A stretch of DNA of 64,000 nucleotides from Siphlonurus alternatus. Taxonomy: Eukaryota; Arthropoda; Insecta; Ephemeroptera; Siphlonuridae. Below, piece by piece: positions 48,501 to 61,122 of this stretch (position 1 is the stretch's first letter; every line of letters starts with the position of its first letter). The stretch covers positions 9,245,431 to 9,309,430 of the forward strand of contig OX463784.1 in NCBI GenBank assembly GCA_949825025.1, written 5' to 3'. Both the position numbers and the translations under genes were made by a program. Below the pieces are notes generated by a model that saw only the letters and a program-made list of their open reading frames with translations, made no database searches and was not told where the DNA came from.

Positions 48501-51500
48501 GAAGATAGTACCCTCTATCTTTCAATGTTAAATTTGGTGCAACATGGGGGCAGTGGAATAATATGGAAATTAGTCACGTCTCACCTTGAATGCGATGGGG
48601 AAGTGAATGAGGTAGAGGTCCAGATAGTCGAGGCCCAGATTCTTGAGGGACAGTCGCGCCCCCTCCTCAACAGACTCGTGGTAAGTACACCATAGCTGCA
48701 ACAAAGAGGGGTAAATCTCCGTGGCGTAGGATGGAACAGTCTTTTTTAGCCTGTTATCTACGCTTTGTAAAAAAAAAAAAAAAGAGAAATGAAATTACTG
48801 TTATTTCAGAACATTAAATTTTCAATAAGAAAAAAAAAAGGTGCTTCTTAATTCGATTCCTGTTTTCTGATATTTAAACAAAAATATTGTAATTTCAATT
48901 TGCTTTAAATACTACAACCCGCATCACACAGTTGTTTATAAAGTTGCATAATTTAAAGGCGTCTTAGCCCCTTAATGTATGCAACTTTTTTAGCACGAAA
49001 GTTATGCGGGCAAGATAACAGTCAGGAAACATGCATGAGTTCTTCGAGGGGGGTTAAAGGTGCGGATAAATTGTCATAATTGAGGTAAAGGGAAAGTGTT
49101 GGATCCTATTTACAATATCTTCTTTATCAGAACAGATTCAATTAAATACCTATAATTAATGGGTCCTCCCCTCAAGGTCGAGTAATGCAAAAATTTTACT
49201 CTTTACTTAATTTTTATTTAAAATATTAATTTATTTCTTTTTATTTTAGTGTTATTTTTTGTTTTCACCATATGTAAGATGCTAAAATTTTGATTAATTC
49301 TCGAGCTTATTCGCAGAGGTGTAAATGCAACAAAATTAAACCTTTGTAAACGTGTATAGAACTATAATGTCTATAATATATATTGTCGCATCACTGGTCG
49401 TAGTGGTCGTACATGATCTCACCTTGCTGGTGATGAACAGCTGATCGCGGGTCACGGTGCCGTCCTTGATCTTGTTGGCGATGGCCACGCCCACCTCCGC
49501 CTCGTTTTCGTAGACGAGCGCGCAGTCGATGTGACGGTAGCCGGCCGAGATGGCATTCTCCACCGCGAGTCCCACCTCGCCCGGAGCGGACTGTGGACAT
49601 GTAGAATGATAATAGTGTTAATTAATTAAAGGGATCCTATATCAGCTAGGCTAGCTATATTAAGCGTGCACTGTCATAAATTTCAGGGAGGGAGGACTCT
49701 CAATAGCTAAATGTTTATAGCATATAATAATATTTTATTTCACTTTTCGAGTCTCAGATCACCTGAGGAAGAGAGCGGTTGACTCTCGAAAGTCTCGAAA
49801 CGTAGTGATATGATGTATTGTGTAGTACATGCAAGTGTTAGTGACGTGCACGAACACTAAGTGACCATCGCAACATACTACATACAGAAGGATTATATCG
49901 AACACCGGCAAAGGTAAAAGTCTGAAAAGTGAAATAAAAAATATGAATACCCTTTGCACGAAAAAGTTATTTACTAAAATATAATAATATATGTAATGAA
50001 AAAAAATATGCACTTTATGCACTCTACATTGTATAATATTTATAATGTATAAAATTAAATACTTATTGTTCACAGAATTTTGTCCAAGAATTCTGTTAAT
50101 AATCAATATGCGATAGAAATTAAACCATAAAGATTTTTTTTTTTTAATGCGTCTAATAAATGTATATAATGGGGAAAAAATATTGTAAATTTGTAAAATG
50201 CATTTCGCGGAATAAAGGTGAAATTCAAAATTAAATTTCCATAGCAATTAATTGGCATCATATTGTGTTATTTATATACAAAATAACAGCTAGTATGTTT
50301 CAGAGTTTTATATATATTTTGTAAGGTGTTCTGTTGGTTCAGGAGAGGATGATCTGAGAATTGCTCAACTAAATTGATAGATGCCCTTTATAATAATTAA
50401 GATCGACATATCCCGCTCGTGTATTTATTTTCAATACAACTAAGTGGCCGTTTCATTTGTTCATTAATCTCCTTTGCATTATTAGCAAAATGTTGATTTG
50501 GAGGTCAAAAGTGTGTGTGGGAGGAGGGGGGTGGGGTCAGAGAGGTAAATTTAACAATTAAGTAATAATTTCTTACGCTTGAAATTTTATTAATAAAATA
50601 ATCAGCATTAATTCTTCATTCCGCAATTAATTTTTCTCATTATATTTACACTGTATGCTATAAAAGTGATAAAGAGAATTGATATTGTGAAGCTAGAGAG
50701 TAATCGTATAAATAAAATATAATATATTAATTAGTCTTTAATTGCATGTTCACTTCAATAAACGTTTTAATAAGGTCATCAATACAATAAAATAATTTAA
50801 TGTGCATTACATTGATATGGCAATTATGACTCAATCCTCTTTTTTCATGAATCGTATATATTTTCAAGTTTATTATTTTTTATACTTGTATATTTTTAGG
50901 TTTTTACAGAATAAATTTATTTTGCTCTGCGATTTATGTATTTTGCGAGTAAATAGTTTGGATTTTTATTTTTAAAACCTTTAAAAAACTTTTCTGCGCA
51001 TTCTGGTATAAAAAAATGTCATAACCCATATGCAAAGATGTGTGATGTGTTATTTTTGTCAAAACTTTTTGGTAGGATTTAAAATTCCCTCTCCTCCTCT
51101 TCTAACTCCCACCTCAGTCTGCGCCTTTGAGAGATTACGATTATTTTAGAACATAATAACCATACAATTGATAAGGTGTTATCTAAAAGTGTTTGCCTCA
51201 CCGGCACTACACACTGATAATATGCAATGTTTTCTCATTTGTCAAATGCTGCATGCTTACATGCAATATTGCAAGAAAGTTAATTCCCTGCAGTTGCATG
51301 GTTATTTTGAATACTCTAGTACACATGCAGGAAAATTAATTTTAAATTGCATTTTTTTTAATAATTTTTGTTAGCTAATTAATCTATTAATCTAAGTTAT
51401 AATAATTTTTGCGATAATTTTACAATTTAGTTTATTCAAAATCTATACAATATTAATAAATTATTGTAAAGAATAATGATATTAATTGCATTTTTTTTGT

Positions 51501-52764
51501 AGCTCTTAATAACAAAATTACAAAAAGGACCAATAAAAAAGAATTATGTAAATAACATTATATAATTATATTAATATAATATGAGAAAAGTTTATTGAAA
51601 TTATTATTATTTTTTCTTATAACGTTTCGTAAAAATATTAATCTGTTCCTTAGTTATCCCATTTTTTTTTATATATAAATTTCGTTATCTTAAACTTTTG
51701 AATTGACTGATGCGTGACACATTGACCCTAAGATTTCTAGCTACAGGTCGTAGAAAAAACAGCTTTTTGTAGCTTTTGTTTATGTTGATTGTTTAAACAA
51801 ATTTTAATTTATTTGGATATTTTATCTCATTATAATAATTAAACGCATATCCACATCACCATTGCATGCACTGAATACATAATTCATACATTTTATTTAT
51901 GTATATCAATGACATAATGAGCATACGAATTCATATGTAAATAATAAATAGATCATCGCTTATTATATTTATAATACGTTTATCAGCGTATATATATTTG
52001 ACCAGAATAAACTGTACTAACTATATATATAATATAAAATATTTCACATAATTTTAATATTTTTATGAAACACCAGACGATTCAATCGATATAATTATAT
52101 ATTTACGCACTCACTTACCTTAATTTTACCTGATAAATTAATATTTTGAACAATAGACAAACAATTAAGTTAATTACAATATAGCAATTATAAAAAAAAC
52201 TATCATATATATATTATAATACAGCTTATATTATTATATTTATATTTAATAAGTCAAGCTATTCTCTATTGTTAAATAGAAAATAATAAATAAAGGAACT
52301 GTTTCTCATGGCAATACTATATACTCGATAGCTAGCACACAAACCTGTGGTAATACACGATACAATTTTTCTAAAGATAATATTTTAGGTACAAACAATT
52401 TTTACTTACAAGAAAACACAAACAAGTGCATTTGAAGTTTTCTTCGTACGCAGTATATAAACAGAAAAATTGTACTACGTTGGATTTTAAGCTATGCGCG
52501 CTGCAGTGTACGCACAGGGTAACATTAATTGAAAAATTTAATGATATATAGTATGCTGATATTAAGAATAACAAAATTTAGCATTGTAAATTGATATGAA
52601 TGACGTCACATGATGACACTGCAGGTAAACTGGTTGCAATTACCTTCCGTCACATATTATATATATTATGATACTGCAGGTAAACTGATATTTACCTTCC
52701 AGGTGCCTAGTCCCAGCACCGGGATGTGATGTCCGCTGTTCAACTTGAGTGTGGGGATGACCAT
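42151..52764 (-). CDS. Aldo-keto reductase (AKR1-type), seven exons, complete
   Basis: Exons 52764-52696, 49590-49423, 48695-48585, 47884-47687, 45338-45132, 44209-44061 and 42217-42151 splice in frame to 322 aa, the usual AKR length. The protein begins [11 protein letters not shown] and has the AKR signatures [25 protein letters not shown] and the IPKS cofactor motif near the C terminus. The catalytic tetrad is complete: Asp45, Tyr50, Lys79, His110. Such enzymes are cytosolic NADPH-dependent reductases of aldehydes, ketones and sugars; the substrate cannot be told. The last exon was found by its HKYYPF tail, typical of the family; without it exon 6 would appear to end at a TGA that is really inside the GTGAGT donor. 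Exon 4 may start six bases later (47878), in frame. Exons are much richer in GC than the introns, which hold two MITEs and two 5S-derived SINEs. Confidence 0.93.
42358..43015. mobile_element. Long-palindrome MITE (family 3)
   Basis: Second copy of 7947-8596, with AGTAGAGTGAGCGATTGC at the left and GCTCACTCTACT at the right; in the last intron of the aldo-keto reductase gene. Confidence 0.8.
43513..44027. mobile_element. Truncated family 5 element, interrupted
   Basis: It matches the right end of 20247-22789 (GGGGTGTTATTGGTGTCC, CAACCCTCAGCTA, TGTGGTTCACTCTG). The rest of the element is missing. Confidence 0.75.
43701..44012. mobile_element. Palindromic MITE (family 1) nested in a family 5 remnant
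   Basis: It splits the family 5 terminal sequence between GCGCGA and TGTGGTTCACTCTG. Comparison with the intact family 5 end shows that AT is duplicated. It is in the last intron of the aldo-keto reductase gene. Confidence 0.85.
44254..44572. mobile_element. Palindromic MITE (family 1) in the aldo-keto reductase gene
   Basis: Arms complementary around about 44410, AT flanks; it lies 45 bp upstream of exon 6 on the minus strand, near the branch-point region. Confidence 0.85.
46297..46628 (-). mobile_element. 5S rRNA-derived SINE, copy 1
   Basis: Read on the minus strand, the head has GATCACCGAAGTCAAGCA and GGTTAGTAGTTGGATGGGTG, which match the internal promoter of 5S rRNA (box A, intermediate element, box C). 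A non-5S body follows (ATGTGGTTCCCCTGGCTTTG). It is in the intron between exons 4 and 5 of the aldo-keto reductase gene. Open frames on both strands are shadows. Confidence 0.75.
46833..47212 (-). mobile_element. 5S rRNA-derived SINE, copy 2
   Basis: Same organisation as copy 1 with a better 5S match (GGTTAGTACTTGGATGGGTG), the same body, and an A-rich tail at about 46820-46834 (T run on the plus strand). Confidence 0.8.
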
Positions 52765-53985
52765 GGTGGAGTGACTCGATCCAGCCGCCTCCGTCTGATA
52801 TACTCGCGCTTATCTCCACGAGGAGGGGGGCGTGGCGAGCGAATGTAGCCTTTATGTACTGAGGACTTAAGAGTCATTTTGTTGTGTTGATATTAAAATA
52901 AGAAATTGTGAAAATGTAATTTTTTCGGGGGTTAATGTATCGCTAAAATATTTATCAAAAATAACCATCGAACTCTAAAAAAAAAGAGAGAAAAAAAAAA
53001 GGATAAATGTCAATTTCATTCATAAATTGACATTTTCTTCTTTTTTTTATGGGTTTATATAATTATACAGTACTTCTAACATTTTTAAATTGGCATGTTA
53101 TTTAACAATTCAAAATTTAATTTTCATCCTATATATTTTACAACTTGTAATATATATATAAGATGAAAATTAAATTTATTTATATTTTTTTTTATATAAT
53201 TAATACGTACATAATATAAAAAATATATAAATATGTATATGTGTATTATATGCTTAATATTATATTATAAGTTCAGCATATAATTTTTATAACAGATAAT
53301 GCAACACATCATGATGGAGTGTATGAAATAATTGAAATATTTGAAATATTGTAGTTCGGGTTTAAAAATTTATGAGTGGATTATATTTTATTTTTAAATG
53401 TGCAATATATATTAATGCATCATGGTGTTTTTTATGATGATTTTATCTGATATATTATGAGACGTGAAAATTATTAATCCATTTGTCAATTTTTTTACCT
53501 CGATCACGAAACATACACCGCTAATATCATCGCTACATTTTTACATGATAATTTGCAATATCACGAAGATTAGCGTAAAATATTACAAGCGCGGTTACCT
53601 TGGTTACGAAGATAATGCGTCGATTTAATAAAAAAAATGTGACAGTCACGAAAAGTAATAAAATATAGCTTACATATCACTTCACTTTAAAGTAGATAAG
53701 TGACTCGAATCTTATTATACTTAATTATGTAATATAATACATTAAAATACTTAATTTATTTGATAAATTATCAACATTTCTATAATTTATGATATATGTA
53801 GTGATTAATATATTTAAAAAAAGTAATATAAAAAATTAAGATGCGAAAATTAACTATAATATATACGTGAAATTTTAATTTTATATTTAATTTTCATAAT
53901 ATTATATATTTCATATTTTTTGTTGGGAGAATGGGGGATGAACGAATTGCAAAACAGGTATTTAAATTAAGGTAGTGTACAAGGC
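52765..53985. other. AT-rich region upstream of the aldo-keto reductase gene
   Basis: The first 60 bp above the start codon are GC-richer (probable 5' UTR and promoter); the rest is low-complexity AT sequence without exons. Confidence 0.5.
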
Positions 53986-54270
53986 ATGAAAGGATTAGGT
54001 AGACCTAAAAAGGTTTGGTTGGATGTGATTGCAGAATGTTTGAAGAACAGAAATTTAAGTGTTAAATTAATTAAGTACTGCACTCAGTGTAATAGAGAGT
54101 GCAGAAAAAAGGCAAAAGAGTGTTATGACTTATGAGTATTTCTGAAGCAAATGGAGTATGCAAGAATCGAGTGCTTTGGAGGGCAATTTGTAGACGGCCG
54201 AGGTAATAATGCTGCTGCATGGCTTATTATATAGTGCTTATACCCCGTAAAGGCGTAAAGGGATGATGGC
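53986..54270 (+). mobile_element. LINE 3' end fragment
   Basis: A short frame to the TGA at 54133-54135 reads GLGRPKKVWLDVIAECLK, the GRPKK.W.DV tail common at the C terminus of many non-LTR reverse transcriptases. Probable 3' UTR follows, ending near the 3.3-kb TIR element. Confidence 0.6.
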
Positions 54271-54294
54271 GTCGATCATGTTATGTATCATATC

Positions 54295-55346
54295 CCACAC
54301 AGCACACAATGGATATTTTTTAGATGATATCTAGATATAATCTGTATAGAACTTTTTACTTATCTAAAAATTATATAGATATTATCTATGAACTTTCATG
54401 TATATTTTCTAGCTAAATGTCCTCTATTTTTTGGATAAAGTTATCTTGTTAATATCTTATCCTATAATTATACAGTTTTTATCTAGCTATATTATCCTCC
54501 TATATATACTATGCTTCTATTTTTAAGTAAAAACACACATAATAATTTAATTTAACATACATTTTTAATATTTATAACATTTCTCAATCAACATACATTA
54601 TAGGAAATTTTAAAGAACTTGTGATAAATCATCATACATGTAGAATGATAAAAAAATAATATTATATGACAAAATTGGTTCTCATTTCTTAACAAAACTT
54701 AACTGCTGCTGACATATTATAACATAAACACATATATATATTAATATATTATATAATACTGTATGCATATTCATTAATATTTCAATATATTTTAATAATT
54801 ATAATATTAAATGCCATGCATAGAGTCATTGCATGCATGGCATACAGTATAACAAATTCCATATAAAACAATTAACTGTATGCATACAGTATGCATTATA
54901 TATGTTTTGTTTTAATTGTTATTAAAAAAGTAAAAGAACCTTAATTGAGCAATACAGATGTACTATATTATTATAAATATGCAAGAGTATATAAAAATAC
55001 AAGGAAAACAACTGCAATTTAGTATGCATACATTAAAAATTATCTCACTTATTCATTTTAAAAACATATACACACTGCATGTTCTCCCTACTTGCTTGGC
55101 TTCTTTTGCTGGTAAGCATTGCTGATCTGTAGTGATGATCTGATGATATTGCCCATTACAGCTGGCTGCAGTTTTCAGGAACCAATATGTTGCACTATAT
55201 AATTTATGCCATGGGTAGATAAGCTGGGTCTAGGTATTGGATGTTGTCATGTCTGCACCCCTGTAAAGTAAAAAAAAAACAAAACATATAAACATCACTA
55301 TATTTATGTTTATGCTGCTTGCAGAATGGCTGCATTTTGGTCATTA

Positions 55347-55405
<59 letters not shown>

Positions 55406-57610
55406 CCACTGTATGGCCAATGTGAAATTTGCTCCTAGAAAACAATAGGGGTGGTGAAAACTAATATAAATATGTATGCATACTGCGCGCACTTGCATAT
55501 GAAATACTGTACTGAAACTTTAAAATAAATATGCTGCTTATTTGTGACATATTGTTATAGAATTATACTGTGTATACAGAATTTACAGTATATAAAAATT
55601 TGCAGTAATAAATATTATAATAAAAATACAATATCCATAAATACACAGCTGTAAATCGTATGCATACATATACAGTATGCATATGATATCATAAGCGCCG
55701 CGGTCGGTGAAAATAATGAACCTAAAATTGTTAATATAAATATATCATCCATATTATAATATAATTACAAATGCTGGCCTGAAATAATGTTAATTTTAAC
55801 ACTGGCAAAAACATTGTAATAATTAAACCCTCATTGCATACCTTATAAATTACTAGACGACTTGAAACCTGCATGGCTACTCCAATACTCCAAGGCATTT
55901 ATTGGTGCAGCATGCAGTCAACCGCCGCAGCCCATATAATCCACTTTTCTGGACAAAAAGTACACACATTGTTAAAGCCGACCAAAGATTTATGAGCAGA
56001 AAATACTCATAATTGATTTCTTACCTTCCACTTGAAGATATTTTCGGTTTTAGATGAGAAATTTATATATTTTTCACGATAAAACCGTTGTGTTTACAAC
56101 AAACATGCAGAATTTTCGAAGTGCGCATGACGTCACATAAAAATTGTACCCGCGATGCAAAAAAATCGCTCCAGATAGAGAATAGATAAAATTATCTATA
56201 AAATATCTAGATAAAAATATCCTCAGATAAATATTAGATAAAATTATCTATAAAATATGCAGTTAGTTTTAAAAAGTTTACATACGCATTAATTATTTTA
56301 ATTTATTAATTAAAGAAAATTTTAATTAATTTAGGTTTCAAAATTTAATTAATTCAAAATTTCAATGGAATAAACAAATATGTACATAAAATTTATATAT
56401 TAAAATTATTAATTTGAAGTATATAATATAACATTAAATACTAATAATTTGTGTTCATTATTTTTTTTATACATTATATACAATAAATCCAGGGCCGTCC
56501 CATGCGCACGGTGCATACGTTTAATTTTTTCTGCTCTATTAAGGTGAAAACAGCCGCCCACTCTACGCGTTCTGATTGGTCGGAAGTTTGGAGAGACCAA
56601 ACTCGGTGCTAAGCTCGGTGCTAAGGTGCTAAGCGCACAAATAATTGCGCTCGTCAATTATTTTAACCGCGAAATTCAAAAATTTTCAACAATTGCATTG
56701 AAATCGTGTGCTAAGGCAATCAGCTGTTCGAAAAAAACACGATCAAAAACATTTGAGCGAGTGTTTCAACTGACTTTCTTAGCACCAAATCGGCGGTGCT
56801 AAGCGTAGCGGCTGTTTTCACCTTTATAGAGTTTTCCGTAAATTAATAGCCACGGCTTAGAAAAGCTGCGCAGAAACGAGTTTTAAATGTTAGTAGTCTA
56901 CTGCGCATGGCTCTGCGAAGTGTGCATGATAAAAAAGCTTGAATCCAAATGAAGCTGCGCAAACGCTTGGTGACTAATCTGCGCACAGCCAATAGCAACT
57001 TTGTATGCTTTATGAACAAAGATACGAACTTCTACCCCAGATTGCTTGCGAATTGCAATGTTTAAAAATTCTTTTAATACGTTACTGCAACCGGTTTGGC
57101 TTGTAGTATTGCAAATAAATATCAAATTTGAGATGAGATAAAAAGCAACGTTCTCGCTAATGTTGAACAAAAATTCTGCTCCGGTAGGGGCCCCTCGTGC
57201 AGCAAAACAGCTGTTTTGAGCTCACTACGTGACGTCACCTTGGGTGTTTTTGGCCAAAATGCGCAGATCAGTCCAAATTCGTAGGGCTGATGGACCTATC
57301 TATTATAGTTGTATCATGCAATAAATCTATTAAATATGTATTATTATATTATTTATTATAAATTTTAACTGTCATGTGCGCATGTTTAAAATTTGGATAA
57401 CTTTATCTATGTAATATCTCTCTTCCAAAATAAGCAAAGGTAAAAGATAGCAGTATCCAATTTTTATCTACATATTATCTCGGCACTTTAGATAAATATT
57501 GTATAAATATTAGATATCGTTATCTTGAATTGTGGCATATCCACTAAATATCTGCATATACAAAAAATATCCAAAAAATATCTAGATATTGAGTTTTGTG
57601 TGCTGTGTGG
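54295..57610. mobile_element. 3.3-kb TIR element without coding capacity
   Basis: Ends CCACACAGCACACAA and TTGTGTGCTGTGTGG, with subterminal TCTAGATA-type repeats at both sides. The interior is AT-rich with a nested MITE (56539-56827) and a (TA)n tract. No transposase or clear duplication was seen. Confidence 0.65.
56539..56827. mobile_element. MITE with AAGGTGAAAACAGCCGC ends, nested
   Basis: The left end after TT reads AAGGTGAAAACAGCCGC; the right end is GCGGCTGTTTTCACCTT. The central GGTGCTAAG phrase recurs. Confidence 0.65.
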
Positions 57611-57989
57611 AATTACAAACACATTTTTCTTGATGACAAACTAAATTGTGTAATGGACGAATAAAATTACTGTTAGAAATTATGTACCGCGAGAAATGTG
57701 AATTTACCAAAATGACACGTTATTGGCTCAAGGAGGTCTCACATTACATGAATACAAAATTATATTAAATAAACACCACACAAAAAAATACATACATATA
57801 TATGTATGTATTTTTTTGTGTGGTGTTTATTTAATATAATTTTGTATTCATGTAATGTGAGACCTCCTTGAGCCAATAACGTGTCATTTTGGTAAATTCA
57901 CATTTCTCGCGGTACATAATTTCTAACAGTAATTTTATTCGTCCATTACACAATTTAGTTTGTCATCAAGAAAAATGTGTTTGTAATTC
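57610..57989. repeat. Perfect 380-bp palindrome upstream of the F-box gene
   Basis: Each base pairs with its partner about the centre between 57799 and 57800, with no mismatch found by eye. The left end coincides with the end of the 3.3-kb TIR element; the right end lies 207 bp before the F-box start codon. Confidence 0.9.
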
Positions 57990-58195
57990 TTCCGCAATTT
58001 TTTTTTTATTTTTTACAATTTGAGTGAGCTCCTGGCATCTAGCGGTAGAAATGTAAACCACTTGTACAAGTGGCGCGCAATAAATGTGACAGGTCACATT
58101 TTAAGTTAGTCAGCTGATGAGGTCGTATGCGGTCGGCGATCTCGCAATTTTGTGTTATTTTTGTTAAAAATACTCAAAAGTCGTAGTTAGTCAAG

Positions 58196-61043
58196 ATGAC
58201 TTGCGGCATTTCTTCACTTCCTCTGGAAATTGTGGAGAAAATTTTGTCAAATTTACAAGGAGAATCTTTGATTAGAGCATCTAAAGTTTGTTGGCAATGG
58301 GCCTGTATTGCTCAGAGGTAAGATTTCTATTTTATTTGTTTTGCTTTATAGGACGTTGCCTTCCATGTTATTACTAGGTTAATTACCCTTTATTACTTAT
58401 AATTATGTCGTAAATTAGTTTCTGTTCAAGAGAGTGGCATAAAAATACTGTAAACAAAGTAAATGTGTAGTATGAAATGCATTGAAAATATCAAGATTTT
58501 ATAACTTTTATTTAAATTAATTTTAACAAAAAATGAAAATTTGGCATGTGAATGTATTGCTAGCTGTCTTCAAATTCATCTATCCTGATGGTACTGAAAA
58601 TTTCCTGCATTTAATTACGATTCCTCCCAATTTTTCTGACAGGATAATGGAACGTTCCAACTCGACAACATTCTCCGACGAGTTGCTGGAGGATATCCAG
58701 ATTGACGTCAGGGAGAAACTTGGAGAAAAGATGAGGGACGTTTACCGTGAGACGACACAGCAAGTCCAGCTGGCGGGCGAGGCGGAAAGCGTGGAGGTGG
58801 CTCACAGCATCACAGCCATAGAGGCGGACGGTTAGTATGCTTAACAAAGATCTTGCAAGATGCTATATTCTTCACTCTAGGACGACAATTTTTACTTTAT
58901 CAAATCCGCTTTACAGACTACATTTTACGGAAATAGGTGAAAATACTGGCAGGTTGCATGCTAGTTTTCCAGGCTAAATAGTGCTGGATGTTATATAATG
59001 TACTATATACCAACGTTCCTTTATACAGGTTAAGCCACCAATTGGACCAATGTTAAAGGTCTTAGCCAATCACGTTCAAGTATTTTTGGCCACATCGTGC
59101 CGCGAAACTTTGAATGCGCCCATCATGCAATGCTATTTTTGAAATTTCGCGGTACAATGGGGCCTGAGAATTTAACGAAATTGACGCACGAAATGCGTGC
59201 GTGTCTTAACCTGTATAAAGAAACCTTGCTATATACCATACCAGTATCCAAGACAAGGAGGGGATGAGGAACAGTTTTGGTCTCATGGGTACCTTTCTTT
59301 TACTTTTTATATCCTATATCCTTATAACCCCAAAATGACAAAGAACCCCTTTAATATTGTTTCTGACAGCATTACTGGCTTTAAGTACAGTGCAACGGAA
59401 AACTTGAATTTTATTTCTAAACTATGACTACAGTACTCTATACTCAGTTACCTTTCTGAAAGAGTCTTCACTATGGAGTACCGACCTCAATTTTTTTTTA
59501 TTGCAGAAATGGATGGAGGGTTATGCTACTCTGATTTTTTTCAGATTTTTTAGAGCCCGGCAACTATTTTTTAAAAATTATTGAAAGTGCAGAAAAAGTG
59601 CCGCCTCTTGCCGCCTCCCTTAATAAAAGATAGGACCCAAAAGGGACGTGGATTCGAACCCGACCTCGCCAAAACTTTTTAGCAATACTTCCCGGTCCCT
59701 AAAAAATCTGAAAAAAATCAGAGTAACATAACTTTTCATCCTCTACATATTTCTGATATAAAAAATTTTGAGGTCAATACTCCATTTTCAATTTAAATAT
59801 TGTTCTGGGTAATGGCTTTATTAAAATTAACAACACAATGATGTTTGTTTTGTCTTTTCTACAGCTGCAAACGTGCATGTCTTTGACCATCTACAAATAT
59901 TAGTTAGTCTTTATTCAGGTTCAGTGATGATTCGCTTAGTTTTAAAGTGATAATTTTCTTTAGTTAAACTTCTTCTTCTATGTGAAATTTAAGTACAATG
60001 AATGCTTTTAAAATTTTGGCATTACTCCAAGTAGTTCAATTTACTCTAATATATTTTACCAATACGAATACTATTATTTTTTTTAGTCCATAGAACAAGA
60101 CTCCAAAGATGATGTTTATTTAATTAGGCTGTCTTTAATAAAGTTAATGAAAAATAAGAAAAAAATAAATATAGTGATATATTACAATATATATAATTAT
60201 AAAATATATTATAATTATTTATCTATTTTTAATTTTTTTTTGAAAAATGTGTTGTGAAGAAACGGCTACTTAATTAGATTTAATGTTAATTTCTTGCACT
60301 ACTATAAATAGTGTTTGGACAGGTAATTGTTTGACTCCCTTATTTGTTTTGCCATTGTTGACATGCATGCAGTATGTCTAGTTTAATTAGAAGCTTGGCT
60401 TGTTGCCACCTACATGTTGACAGATCAAAGACCTTGGGATGCTACCAGTCAATATTAGTTAATTTTCTATTCATAATAATCAAGGTAGCAACATCACGTG
60501 ACTTTCTTTGTGTTTGTATTTATGTAATTTGCTACTTTTAAAATAATGATTTTATGTATTTTTGATTTTCATTTTTTTTTTTATTATTATTATAAAAATT
60601 ATTTATTTAATAAATATTAAAAATTTTAATATAAATTTAATAATACTAAGATTAAGAACTAGCAAGGATTTAATATTAAAGTAAAATTATTAAATAAACC
60701 TTAATAATACAATTTTATTATTGTTTAATAAACATTAATTAAAAATAATACAAATTGTAAAAGATTATTTAATCTCTTTGTTTTATTTGAAATTTATTTT
60801 TTATTTAACCTTTTGAAAATTTCTTTCTTGACTAAAAATATTTTTGTACTTTTTTAATTTTATTTCACAAATATTTTATACATGTCTAGCCAAAATTATA
60901 AACATACTTCACAGCTGGTTTAAATATACAGTAATACAGTAATGCGCTTCTTCCGAGAAGTGATTTGTCCTTATTGGACTGTTTATAAATCTCCTGCCTC
61001 TGACTTGTTATTTATGTACTCATGAGGGAAATATAATAAAATA

Positions 61044-61122
<79 letters not shown>

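Noticed and set aside
49755..49805. Hammerhead-like motif CTGAGGA ... GAAA near a CGAAACG phrase
   Set aside because: Stem II can form, but there is no convincing stem III or cleavage triplet paired with stem I. The phrase resembles common retroelement tails and is more likely a decayed remnant.
55310..55498. 62-residue frame with alternating Ile-Tyr
   Set aside because: Translation of a (TA)n microsatellite.
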